From: JAZGGS01 sp963764825
GTDB lineage: Bacteria > Bacteroidota > Ignavibacteria > Ignavibacteriales > Ignavibacteriaceae
Direction of reading: 5' to 3'
Assembly: GCA_963764825.1 (NCBI GenBank)
Contig: CAVXUA010000003.1
Location: 496,001-560,000, forward strand
DNA length: 64,000 nt
Below are positions 56,894 to 64,000 of the stretch, in pieces. The number at the start of each line of letters is the position of its first letter. The first letter of the stretch is position 1. The translations under genes were made by a program, and so were the position numbers. The notes beneath the pieces were generated by a model, which made no database searches, was not told the origin of the DNA, and was given only the letters and a program-made list of their open reading frames with translations.

Positions 56894-59734
56894 ATGAGCC
56901 CAAAATCAATAATATTGTTAGTCTCAGTTTTTGCAATGCTTTTTATTGCAGCTTGCGGATCGCAAACATCCGAGTTTAAAATTGAGAACGAAAAATATAC
57001 ATTAGAAAACGGAATGGAGATTATTCTCCATGATGACAAATCTGACCCGATCGTTTCGGTTGCGGTGCTTTACCATGTTGGTTCGAATCGTGAAGTTAAA
57101 GGAAGAACCGGTTTTGCTCACTTGTTTGAACATATGATGTTCCAGGAATCGCAGCACGTTGGGCAGGATCAGTTTTTCCAGAAAATTCAAAATGCCGGAG
57201 GAACTTTAAATGGCGGCACCTGGAAAGATGGAACTGTTTATTACCAGGTTGTTCCTAAAAACGCTTTAGAAATGGTGCTCTGGATGGAATCCGACAGGAT
57301 GGGATTTTTACTTAGCACAGTTACACATGAAGCATTTATAAATCAGCAGGCAGTTGTACAAAATGAAAAACGGCAAAGATATGATAACCAGCCGTATGGT
57401 CATACAAATTATGTTATTGATAAGCTCATCTATCCTGAAAATCATCCTTATAACTGGCAGGTTATTGGTGAGTTGGAAGACCTTAAGAATGCAACTTTAT
57501 CGGATGTACATGAATTTTATAAAACATGGTATGGCCCTAACAACGCAACTCTTGTTATAGCTGGAGACTTTGATAAAGAAGAAACAAAAAAGCTGGTTGA
57601 AAAATATTTTGGAGAGCTTGCTGCCGAAAAGAAAGTAGAAAACCTCAATCCAATGACGGTTCTTCTGGATGCAACAAAAAAAGCGTACCACGAAGATAAC
57701 TTTGCCCCATCACCTGAATTAAACATGGTATTTCCCACAGTTCAGCAATTTACAAAAGATGCTTACGCATTAGATCTTTTTGGAGAGCTATTTTCAGAAG
57801 GCAAAAAAGCTCCACTTTATAAAGTAATTGTAGAAGAAACAAAACTTGCACCTTCGGTTTCTGGTTACCAGGCAAGTGATGAGATTGCTGGCGTTTTCAG
57901 GATTCGGATAAGAGCTTTCCCTGATAAAAATTTATCAGATGTTGAAAATGCAATTGCTGAAGCATTTAAAAAGTTCGACGAAGATGGTTTTACTGAAAAG
58001 GATCTTGATAGAGTAAAAGCACAAGTTGAAACAAATTTTTATAATGGAATATCAAGCATCCTTGGCAAATCATTCCAGCTTGCATACTACAACGAGTTTG
58101 CAGGCTCACCTGATTTTATAACAAAAGATTTACAGCAAACTCTTGATGTTACAAAAGAAGATATAATGCAAGTTTATAAAAAGTATATAAAAGATAAACC
58201 TTACGTACTTACTAGTTTTGTGCCGAAAGGAAAACCGGAACTGCTAGTAGAAAATTCAAAAAAGTATGCTGTTGTTGAAGAAAAAATTGAAGAACAGGAT
58301 GCAATTGGTTTGCAGGAGGGAGAGCAAGTTGCGAGCGATCAGGTAAAGGTAGAGAGAATAACATCCAGTTTTGATAGAACGATTGAACCGCCAATGGGAC
58401 CCGATCCTCTTATAACAATTCCTACTGTTTGGAATGATGAACTTGCAAACGGAATTAAAGTTTATGGAATTGAACATAATGAGCTTCCGCTTGTAAACTT
58501 TTCTTTAACAATTAAAGGCGGCATGCTTTGCGATCAAATGAGCAAAGTTGGTGTTGCCAACTTGATGACTGATATTATGATGCAGGGTACAAAAAACAAA
58601 ACTCCGATTGAGCTTGAAGAAGCAATTGATGACCTTGGTGCCAGCATAACAATGTACACCAATAAGGAAGCAATTGTTATCCAGGCAAACTGTCTTTCAT
58701 CTAGATTTAACGAAACTTATAATTTAGTTGAAGAGATACTCTTCGAGCCAAGATGGGATGAAACTGAATTTGAAAGAGTTAAGAATGAAACTATTGAAGC
58801 AATAAACCGGAATTATGCTAACCCTACGGTTGTTGCAGCAAATGTGTTTAATAAAATTGTGTATGGTGAAGAAAACATTCTTAGTAACAGCACATTTGGA
58901 AATGTAAACTCGGTTGAATCTATAACAGTTGATGATCTTAAAAACTTTTATGCAACAAACTATTCTCCTGATGTTACATCAATAGCTGTTGTTGGCGATA
59001 TAAATGAAAAAGATGCCGTTGCAGCATTTAAATCCCTTGAATTAAGATGGGAAAGAAAAGAAGTAGAAATTAAAGATTACCCGTTTCCTTCTGCGCCTGA
59101 AAAACCCACACTCTACTTCGTCGATTTTCCTGATGCAAAACAATCGGTAATTAGGATTGGCAATTTAAGTTTGGCTTACACCGATGATAATTATTATCCT
59201 GTGCAGGTAATGAACTATAAACTTGGCGGGAATTTTAACAGCTATGTAAATATGATTCTTCGTGAAGAAAAAGGATTTACATACGGCGCACGAACTTCAT
59301 TTAGCGGTACACTTTACCCGGGATCATTTTCTGCTTCTTCCAGCGTAAGATCTAATGCTACTTTTGAATCTGCACAGATTTTTGTTGACCAGATGAACAA
59401 ATACCGCGAAGGGATTAGTAAAGAAGATTTAGAATTCACAAAAAATGCATTGATAAAATCGAACGCTCGCCGATTTGAAACTCTTGGTGCTTTGAGAGGA
59501 ATGTTAAATAACATCGCTACATATAATCTTCCATTTGATTATGTGAAGAAGCATGAAGAGATTGTAAGAAACATGACATTGGAAAATCATAAAGAACTTG
59601 CAAATGAATATATTGATCCAAATGTGATGACTTATGTAATTGTTGGTGATGCCAAAACACAATTAGAGCAGCTTAAAGATCTTGGTGTTGGCAAACCGAT
59701 ATTAGTTGATAGGGAGGGTGAACCGGTTAACTAA
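56894..59734 (+). CDS. M16 family zinc peptidase, lipoprotein, double domain
   Basis: The ATG at 56894 follows GGAGG and starts a lipoprotein signal with lipobox FIAAC (C21). The 946-residue product has the inverted zinc motif HLFEH (H76, E79, H80) within TGFAHLFEHMMFQES, with the further ligand in the QAVVQNEKRQRYD region. A second M16 domain from about 500 (LPLVNFSLTIKGGMLCDQM) lacks the zinc motif, as is normal for the inactive half of pitrilysin-like enzymes. It is anchored outside the cytoplasm and probably clears peptides, complementing the secreted proteases at 28-35 kb. Confidence 0.92.
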   Translation: MSPKSIILLVSVFAMLFIAACGSQTSEFKIENEKYTLENGMEIILHDDKSDPIVSVAVLYHVGSNREVKGRTGFAHLFEHMMFQESQHVGQDQFFQKIQNAGGTLNGGTWKDGTVYYQVVPKNALEMVLWMESDRMGFLLSTVTHEAFINQQAVVQNEKRQRYDNQPYGHTNYVIDKLIYPENHPYNWQVIGELEDLKNATLSDVHEFYKTWYGPNNATLVIAGDFDKEETKKLVEKYFGELAAEKKVENLNPMTVLLDATKKAYHEDNFAPSPELNMVFPTVQQFTKDAYALDLFGELFSEGKKAPLYKVIVEETKLAPSVSGYQASDEIAGVFRIRIRAFPDKNLSDVENAIAEAFKKFDEDGFTEKDLDRVKAQVETNFYNGISSILGKSFQLAYYNEFAGSPDFITKDLQQTLDVTKEDIMQVYKKYIKDKPYVLTSFVPKGKPELLVENSKKYAVVEEKIEEQDAIGLQEGEQVASDQVKVERITSSFDRTIEPPMGPDPLITIPTVWNDELANGIKVYGIEHNELPLVNFSLTIKGGMLCDQMSKVGVANLMTDIMMQGTKNKTPIELEEAIDDLGASITMYTNKEAIVIQANCLSSRFNETYNLVEEILFEPRWDETEFERVKNETIEAINRNYANPTVVAANVFNKIVYGEENILSNSTFGNVNSVESITVDDLKNFYATNYSPDVTSIAVVGDINEKDAVAAFKSLELRWERKEVEIKDYPFPSAPEKPTLYFVDFPDAKQSVIRIGNLSLAYTDDNYYPVQVMNYKLGGNFNSYVNMILREEKGFTYGARTSFSGTLYPGSFSASSSVRSNATFESAQIFVDQMNKYREGISKEDLEFTKNALIKSNARRFETLGALRGMLNNIATYNLPFDYVKKHEEIVRNMTLENHKELANEYIDPNVMTYVIVGDAKTQLEQLKDLGVGKPILVDREGEPVN

Positions 59735-59757
59735 CTTAGCTGAATTTATTTTCTTAA

Positions 59758-59793
59758 GGGCTGTTCATTTTTTTGCACAGCCCTTTTTTTATT
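59758..59793 (+). terminator. Terminator after the M16 peptidase gene
   Basis: AAGGGCTGT (59758-59766) pairs with ACAGCCCTT (59779-59787) and is followed by seven Ts. Confidence 0.88.
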
Positions 59794-59887
59794 TTTTATG
59801 AAGAATATTATTGATAATCAATATATATCTGGTTAATTTGAATTACCTTCTTTCGGGCTTGTAATATCTTTTTTATTAAGGCATTGT

Positions 59888-60100
59888 ATGAAAGAGTTTT
59901 TCAGTGTAAAGGAAGTCGCAAAACTTCTAAATTTAAGTACATCAGCAGTTTTATATCATATTAAATCTGCTCATCTCCGCGCGCAGCAGGTTGGCAGAAT
60001 TTATATTATTTCCAAAGAAGATTTTGGCGACTTCTTAAAAAAACACAGGGAACCGAAAAAGAAAGGTTCTAAATCTCAACAGACACAGCTTAATTTTTAA
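59888..60100 (+). CDS. Helix-turn-helix (excisionase-like) DNA-binding protein
   Basis: The 70-residue protein has an N-terminal MerR/excisionase-type helix-turn-helix (FFSVKEVAKLLNLSTSAVLY), the winged strand pair AQQVGRIYIISKEDFGDFLK, and a basic, Gln-rich tail ending QTQLNF. This HTH_17 family includes phage excisionases and small stand-alone regulators. No integrase, attachment site or phage gene is nearby, so a regulatory role is more likely. It is convergent with the small secreted protein gene, only three bases away. Confidence 0.75.
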   Translation: MKEFFSVKEVAKLLNLSTSAVLYHIKSAHLRAQQVGRIYIISKEDFGDFLKKHREPKKKGSKSQQTQLNF

Positions 60101-60103
60101 TTA

Positions 60104-60539
60104 TCATTTCCCGCAAAATTCCAGAATTTCATTTTTATATTCCACCAGTTTATCCATGCTTGTTCCTGCAATCTCTTTAATGCAGTAACAGTAAGCAAAC
60201 ACAATTGGGATTACTAAATTTTCACTCTTGCTGTAAAACTTATCTATTGCGTCAACCATATCATCTAACGAAAGTTCATCAGACATTCCATCTTCTAATA
60301 ATTTATTTACATCACTTCTGCATCCCAGATGTTCAACTTCCGGAAATTTTTCCATTATCATTCCGTTTCTTTCCAGTATTCCACTAAGGTAATTATACTT
60401 TGCATCACTGAATGCCACGCCCGGGTTTTCCAATGCCCTCCATGCATATCCATTCTCCGCACCTTTTGTGTAACGCTCCGGTTGAGCGATAAAGAGTAGA
60501 AGTAAAAAGTAAGATTATGCTGATTAAATAATTACTCAT
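60104..60539 (-). CDS. Small secreted helical protein, frameshifted in its signal peptide
   Basis: The ATG at 60539 overlaps the end of the upstream gene by 8 bases and reads MSNYLISIILLFTST. Removing one T from the TTT near 60487 joins it to LIAQPERYTKGAENGYAWRA, a signal peptide with a normal cleavage site. The mature part is about 125 helical residues with several Cys (HLGCRSD, YCYCIKE, EFCGK). The uncorrected frame would begin only at TTG 60433. No family is recognised. The overlap with the neighbouring gene suggests the two are functionally linked. Confidence 0.55.
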
Positions 60540-60900
60540 TTTTTCCTTCATCAAATGGCGTTACTAGCAGTTCGAAATGTTTTAGCAGATTCTCAATATC
60601 GCTTTTTATCCATTCTTCATCTTTATCCGTAAGTTCAATATCAACCACATTCAGAATATCATAACGCAATTGCAGTGTAATTGTATTGCCTTTAACAAAG
60701 AGGTTTGTGTTTCTTGTAACAGTTGTTCTTTGAACTGTGCCAAGCACGTTTGTGTAAAAACTTTTATTTTCAAAGATGGGACTCTTACTTACAATGTTTG
60801 TTAGGTAATCTGTGTCAACGTCCTTATCTAACTCGTAAATGGCAGTGCAATATGTTACCAACTCTTTTAAGCCGCCGCTAAGTACAACTTTCTTTTTCAT
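60532..60900 (-). CDS. Conserved-looking hypothetical protein (122 residues)
   Basis: The product is a soluble 122-residue protein without signal peptide, beginning MKKKVVLSGGLKELVTYCTA. It has mixed alpha/beta character and an acidic C-terminus (DKDEEWIKSDIENLLKHFEL). The short upstream spacing (118 bases) separates it from the divergent DUF2779 gene. The downstream gene overlaps it by 8 bases. I do not recognise a family. Codon use and a clean start suggest a real gene. Confidence 0.6.
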   Translation of the reverse strand: MKKKVVLSGGLKELVTYCTAIYELDKDVDTDYLTNIVSKSPIFENKSFYTNVLGTVQRTTVTRNTNLFVKGNTITLQLRYDILNVVDIELTDKDEEWIKSDIENLLKHFELLVTPFDEGKNE

Positions 60901-61017
60901 TTTATTCCTTAAATAATGTATGCATTAAACTTGCTCATATATCTTTGAAAATTCAATCCTGAAAGGTGAAAATGAAATTAATACAGTATATTTACAAAAA
61001 AATAATACGGATTGGTC

Positions 61018-62493
61018 ATGGGCTCACATCTTTTAAGCAAATCTTCCTTTATAAAGGGTCTTCAATGCGATAAGCATCTTTATCTCTATAAATATCATTA
61101 TAAAGAAATGGATGATTTTTCTGAGATGCAGAAGGCGATTTTTAAAAGGGGAACAAATTTAGGGGTTCTTGCACAGCAAATATTTCCAGATGGGGAAGTT
61201 GCAACAACCGGCGAACCACCAAATTATACTAAGGGAATAAAAAATACCAGCGAATTGATAAACTATAAAACCAAAGCAATCTATGAAGCTGCCTTCCAGT
61301 TTAATGAAGTACTTGTTATAAATGATATTATTGTAAGAGATGGAAATAAATGGAATGCTTACGAGGTAAAAAGTTCAACTTCTGTTTCAGAAACTTATTT
61401 AAATGATGCAGCCCTCCAATATTATATCCTTTCTAATTCGGGAATAGAGCTAAACGATTTTTCTATCATATATATTAATAACCAGTACACAAGACAGGGT
61501 GAGCTGGATATAACTGAATTGTTTACAATCGAATCGGTGCTAGATTATATTTTGCCGATGCAGGATTCAATCAAAGAAAATATTGAAAGATTAAAGCAGG
61601 TTGTAACAAAAAAAAGGATGCCTTACGTAGAAATTGGTGAGCATTGCCACAATCCTTACAAATGCGGATTCTTTAATTACTGCAGGGAACATATTCCCGA
61701 AGATTCGATTTTTGATTTTTCCGGCATGCATTTGAAGAAGAAATATGAAATGTATAAAGAAGGAATAATTAAACTTGAAGATGTTCCCAACGATTATTCG
61801 CTGAACAAAAATAACAAACTGCAGCTCGAAGCATATATGGGTGGCGAGACTATTACGGATAAAGAAGCAATCAAAGAGTTTATTTCTGATTTGAATTACC
61901 CGCTTTACTTTATGGACTTTGAAACTTTTCAGCCGGCAGTTCCTTTGTTTGATAATTCAAGACCTTACCAGCAGATCCCTTTTCAATATTCAATTCATTA
62001 TAAGGAAACCGGAGAAAGTGAATTAAAACATTTTGAATTTCTTGCAGAGCCGGGAGAAGACCCGAGAGAGAAATTTATTATAAAACTTTTGGAAGATACC
62101 TCAGCCAAAGGAGATATTATTGTTTACAATAAAACTTTTGAAATTACACGACTGAAGGAAATAGTAAAAGATTTTCCCGAATATTCTGAGCAAATTGAAG
62201 AAAGAATTTCAAGAATTAAAGATTTGATGATTCCCTTCCGGCAGAAGCATTATTACTCACCGGAAATGAAGGGTTCATACTCTATAAAAGCTGTTCTGCC
62301 TTCGCTCGTTCCCAAATTAAGCTATGAGGAGTTGGAAATTAACGAAGGTGGCTTAGCATCAATTGCTTTTGAAAGCTTATGGATTGAAAATGATTTAATG
62401 ATTATTGCAGAAATCAAAGAACAGTTATTAAAGTATTGCAAACTTGATACTCTCGCTATGGTAAAGATAGTAGAAAAGCTAGAAGAGAATTAA
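61018..62493 (+). CDS. DUF2779 protein: Cas4/RecB-like nuclease plus DnaQ-like exonuclease domain
   Basis: Starting at ATG 61018, the product is 491 residues. The N-terminal half looks like a PD-(D/E)xK nuclease of the Cas4/RecB type (LSKSSFIKGLQCDKHLYLYK, WNAYEVKSSTSVSETYLND), with cysteines near 220 (CHNPYKCGFFNYC) that could hold an Fe-S cluster. The second half is the DUF2779 domain with a DnaQ-like motif (PLYFMDFETFQPAVPLFD), then GDIIVYNKTFEITRLKE and a late KYCKLDTLAM. Both parts appear catalytically complete. There is no CRISPR array or other cas gene here. The role is unknown, probably DNA or RNA processing. Confidence 0.8.
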   Translation: MGSHLLSKSSFIKGLQCDKHLYLYKYHYKEMDDFSEMQKAIFKRGTNLGVLAQQIFPDGEVATTGEPPNYTKGIKNTSELINYKTKAIYEAAFQFNEVLVINDIIVRDGNKWNAYEVKSSTSVSETYLNDAALQYYILSNSGIELNDFSIIYINNQYTRQGELDITELFTIESVLDYILPMQDSIKENIERLKQVVTKKRMPYVEIGEHCHNPYKCGFFNYCREHIPEDSIFDFSGMHLKKKYEMYKEGIIKLEDVPNDYSLNKNNKLQLEAYMGGETITDKEAIKEFISDLNYPLYFMDFETFQPAVPLFDNSRPYQQIPFQYSIHYKETGESELKHFEFLAEPGEDPREKFIIKLLEDTSAKGDIIVYNKTFEITRLKEIVKDFPEYSEQIEERISRIKDLMIPFRQKHYYSPEMKGSYSIKAVLPSLVPKLSYEELEINEGGLASIAFESLWIENDLMIIAEIKEQLLKYCKLDTLAMVKIVEKLEEN

Positions 62494-62567
62494 AATAGTT
62501 ACGATTTTTGTCCTATCTCAGGTATCTCGCAACGATTTTATCTGCTTAATTTAATAACTGTCTCAAA

Positions 62568-62734
62568 GTTATTGATATTTTAGTTAATGAGATTTCAGCG
62601 CTTAGAAATGAAGAAAGACTAGCAGGATGTTACAAAGTTGAATTCGATGGATCGAATTTACCAAGTGGAATATATTTTTATCAGCTTCGAGCTGGAATTT
62701 TACTGAGACTAAGAAGATGGTGTTGATTAAATAA
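62568..62734 (+). pseudogene. Second orphan type IX sorting-domain fragment
   Basis: A start-less frame reads VIDILVNEISALRNEERLAG, then YKVEFDGSNLPSGIYFYQLR. After a one-base slip it ends ETKKMVLIK, followed by a stop at 62732-62734. This is the second half of a type A sorting domain. The FxLxQNYPNPFNP half and the whole passenger protein are missing. Confidence 0.7.
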
Positions 62735-62751
62735 AAATAAAAGGAGATGAA

Positions 62752-63291
62752 ATGAAAAACACCAAAAGCACATACATAATTTATTTGTTGTCAATTATTC
62801 TTGTATTGTCACTTTCAAATATGACAATAGCCCAACGGGGGGATGATGTGAAACGCAAAAGCAAAAACGGAAAAGCAGAAGGAACAATCGATGGAGTAAA
62901 AGTAACCGTAGAATATGGACGTCCCAAGGTGGATGGGCGAATAATCTGGGGAGGTCTCGTACCCTATGATAAACTTTGGCGGACGGGAGCTGATGAAGCC
63001 ACAAACATCACTTTTAGCCACGATGTTACCGTTGAAGGTAAGAGATTCCCGAAAGGAACCTATGCACTTTTTACTATTCCCGGGAAGGATGAATGGACCA
63101 TTGTATTCAATAAAGTGGCCAAACAATGGGGTGGTTTTAAGTATGATAAAGGGCAGGACGCCTTACGAGTTAAAGTAAAAGCTGTAGAAAACGAACACGT
63201 AGAAGAGATGACGTTTAAGATCAGCGGAAACAAAGTTATCTTGGAATGGGAGAAGTTGTTTGTTCCATTTGTTATTGGCGCAGCAAAGTGA
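62752..63291 (+). CDS. DUF2911 secreted protein
   Basis: The 179-residue product has a signal peptide ending MTIAQ. The rest is the DUF2911 domain: VKVTVEYGRPKVDGRIIWGG, LVPYDKLWRTGADEATNITF, KRFPKGTYALFTIPGKDEWT and NKVAKQWGGFKYD. The family is common in Bacteroidetes and relatives and has no assigned function. A good AAGGAGATG ribosome site precedes it. It lies directly after the sorting-domain relic and ends at a strong bidirectional terminator. Confidence 0.88.
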   Translation: MKNTKSTYIIYLLSIILVLSLSNMTIAQRGDDVKRKSKNGKAEGTIDGVKVTVEYGRPKVDGRIIWGGLVPYDKLWRTGADEATNITFSHDVTVEGKRFPKGTYALFTIPGKDEWTIVFNKVAKQWGGFKYDKGQDALRVKVKAVENEHVEEMTFKISGNKVILEWEKLFVPFVIGAAK

Positions 63292-63327
63292 AACAGATGG
63301 ATTGACTAAGGATAAACATTAATGAAA

Positions 63328-63355
63328 TAAAAAAGGCGATCGCAAGATCGCCTTT
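63328..63355. terminator. Bidirectional terminator between DUF2911 and the sortilin-like gene
   Basis: AAAGGCGATC (63332-63341) pairs with GATCGCCTTT (63346-63355) across GCAA. The minus strand has a six-T tail, so it mainly serves the gene at 63365. Confidence 0.85.
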
Positions 63356-63364
63356 CACAGAAAA

Positions 63365-64000
63365 TTATTTATTCCAACCAGGAATTCTTCCCGGTGTCCA
63401 CGGTGCACCATATTTTTCCATTTCCGCCTCAAGGTTTTTCAAATCAATCTCAATTAGCTGCCTTACTTTTGTTAGCAGTGGTTCAAAAACTCCTGAAGCA
63501 TCTTCGTAACTATCCCGTTGTGTTTGAGTTGGCGAAGAAGTAGTTCTCCACATTCCCCAGGCGATTTCATTTAACCTATCGTAAATTGTTAGTTTAAAGG
63601 GTTCGTTCCGGTTTGCTATTGTTTCATCTCTATAAAGTTGCTGGAGGATATCATCAGTTTCTCTCTTAATCTCAAGAGCGTCATCCATCAAACTATTTGG
63701 TGCATTTGGAGTTTGTTTTATTGCATAAATAAGTACATCTGTTTTCTCTTTAAGATCGCGTGTTGAACTTAATGCGCCTTCAACTGCACGGTTGAATTCC
63801 CAGAACATTTTTTGGAAAGCTACAAGCTCTGCCCTGTCTTCAGCCGGTAGAGTTGTGTTTTGTAATACTTTCGCTTCAAATGATTGCGGACCAGCGATTT
63901 TTGAAAGTTCTCCATCAACACTCATCAGTAATTCAACAGAATATTTTCCCGGCATAACAGGAGTTCCGCTTTCGTTTTTATTTGTTACTTCTTTAACGGG
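63365..64000 (-). CDS. C-terminal part of a sortilin-like/BNR-repeat secreted protein (5' partial)
   Basis: The frame is open to the window edge, so the start lies outside. The visible ~211 residues begin with a beta-rich piece (GTPVMPGKYSVELLMSVDGE, SFEAKVLQNTTLPAEDR), followed by a long helical domain (FQKMFWEFNRAVEGALSSTR, DDALEIKRETDDILQQLYRD). It ends APWTPGRIPGWNK. This combination is typical of the tail of large propeller proteins often annotated as VPS10/sortilin or BNR glycosyl hydrolases in this group of bacteria. The propeller itself is not in the window, so the call is tentative. Confidence 0.6.
   Translation of the reverse strand, partial: PVKEVTNKNESGTPVMPGKYSVELLMSVDGELSKIAGPQSFEAKVLQNTTLPAEDRAELVAFQKMFWEFNRAVEGALSSTRDLKEKTDVLIYAIKQTPNAPNSLMDDALEIKRETDDILQQLYRDETIANRNEPFKLTIYDRLNEIAWGMWRTTSSPTQTQRDSYEDASGVFEPLLTKVRQLIEIDLKNLEAEMEKYGAPWTPGRIPGWNK

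Noticed and set aside
59888..60100. Excisionase of a mobile element
   Set aside because: The fold fits, but no integrase or attachment repeats accompany it, so a small stand-alone regulator is more likely.
61018..62493. A CRISPR-Cas locus suggested by the Cas4-like domain
   Set aside because: No direct-repeat array and no other cas gene are present; the DUF2779 architecture is distinct from Cas4.

Overview
The window looks like a chromosomal stretch from a low-GC, anaerobic or facultative member of the Ignavibacteria (Chlorobi/Bacteroidetes side of the tree). The evidence is indirect. Two secreted proteases end in the type A type-IX-secretion sorting domain with the NYPNPFNP motif. There is a complete [FeFe]-hydrogenase gene set, a four-subunit 2-oxoacid:ferredoxin oxidoreductase, secreted heme proteins and long, AT-rich gene spacing. 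No taxonomic marker long enough to prove the assignment is present.

Layout. 0-6.4 kb: the end of DNA ligase, a GT9-like protein, a STAS protein, two sodium:solute symporters around a membrane-anchored TPR protein, and a HAD phosphatase. 6.4-9.5 kb: a PgpH-type HD phosphodiesterase overlapping a XerD-like recombinase. 9.6-15 kb: a broken lipoprotein, an O-antigen ligase-like protein, a nucleotidyltransferase, a cNMP-binding-domain/aspartase fusion and rpsT. 15.3-21.2 kb: queE-queD, uvrB, a methyltransferase, a YitT transporter and RlpA. 21.5-27.8 kb: an APC permease fused to EIIA and RCK_C domains, then the hydrogenase maturases hydE, hydG and hydF. 28-35.2 kb: secreted M14, C25 and S9 peptidases. 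35.6-41.2 kb: receiver protein, HydC, HydB, HydA and a histidine kinase. 41.4-47.6 kb: a sigma-54 two-component system lying between two transcription units for small secreted calcium-loop proteins, an outer-membrane barrel and a DUF2202 protein. 47.9-50.6 kb: a five-heme cytochrome and a heme-bearing outer-membrane barrel. 51.3-54.4 kb: the 2-oxoacid:ferredoxin oxidoreductase. 54.6-64 kb: initiator tRNA, small zinc and HEAT proteins, an M16 peptidase, a DUF2779 nuclease, a DUF2911 protein and the end of a sortilin-like protein.

How the genes fit together. The oxoacid oxidoreductase would reduce ferredoxin and HydABC could re-oxidise it to H2, with HydE, HydF and HydG building the active site. 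The heme proteins at 47.9-50.6 kb could carry electrons across the outer membrane. The secreted peptidases suggest a protein-degrading lifestyle. The most distinctive regulatory signal is a pair of matching elements upstream of positions 41371 and 46445. Each consists of two tandem 15-bp dyad sites 21 or 22 bp apart, followed about 70-80 bp later by a sigma-54-like -24/-12 element. The two elements flank a divergent or convergent NtrC-type regulator and kinase.

Caveat. About a dozen genes are broken by single-base indels, mostly in A or T runs, and hydG also carries an in-frame TAA. The broken genes otherwise keep intact family motifs on both sides of each break, so most are probably sequence errors. 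Coordinates for these genes span the whole reconstructed gene.
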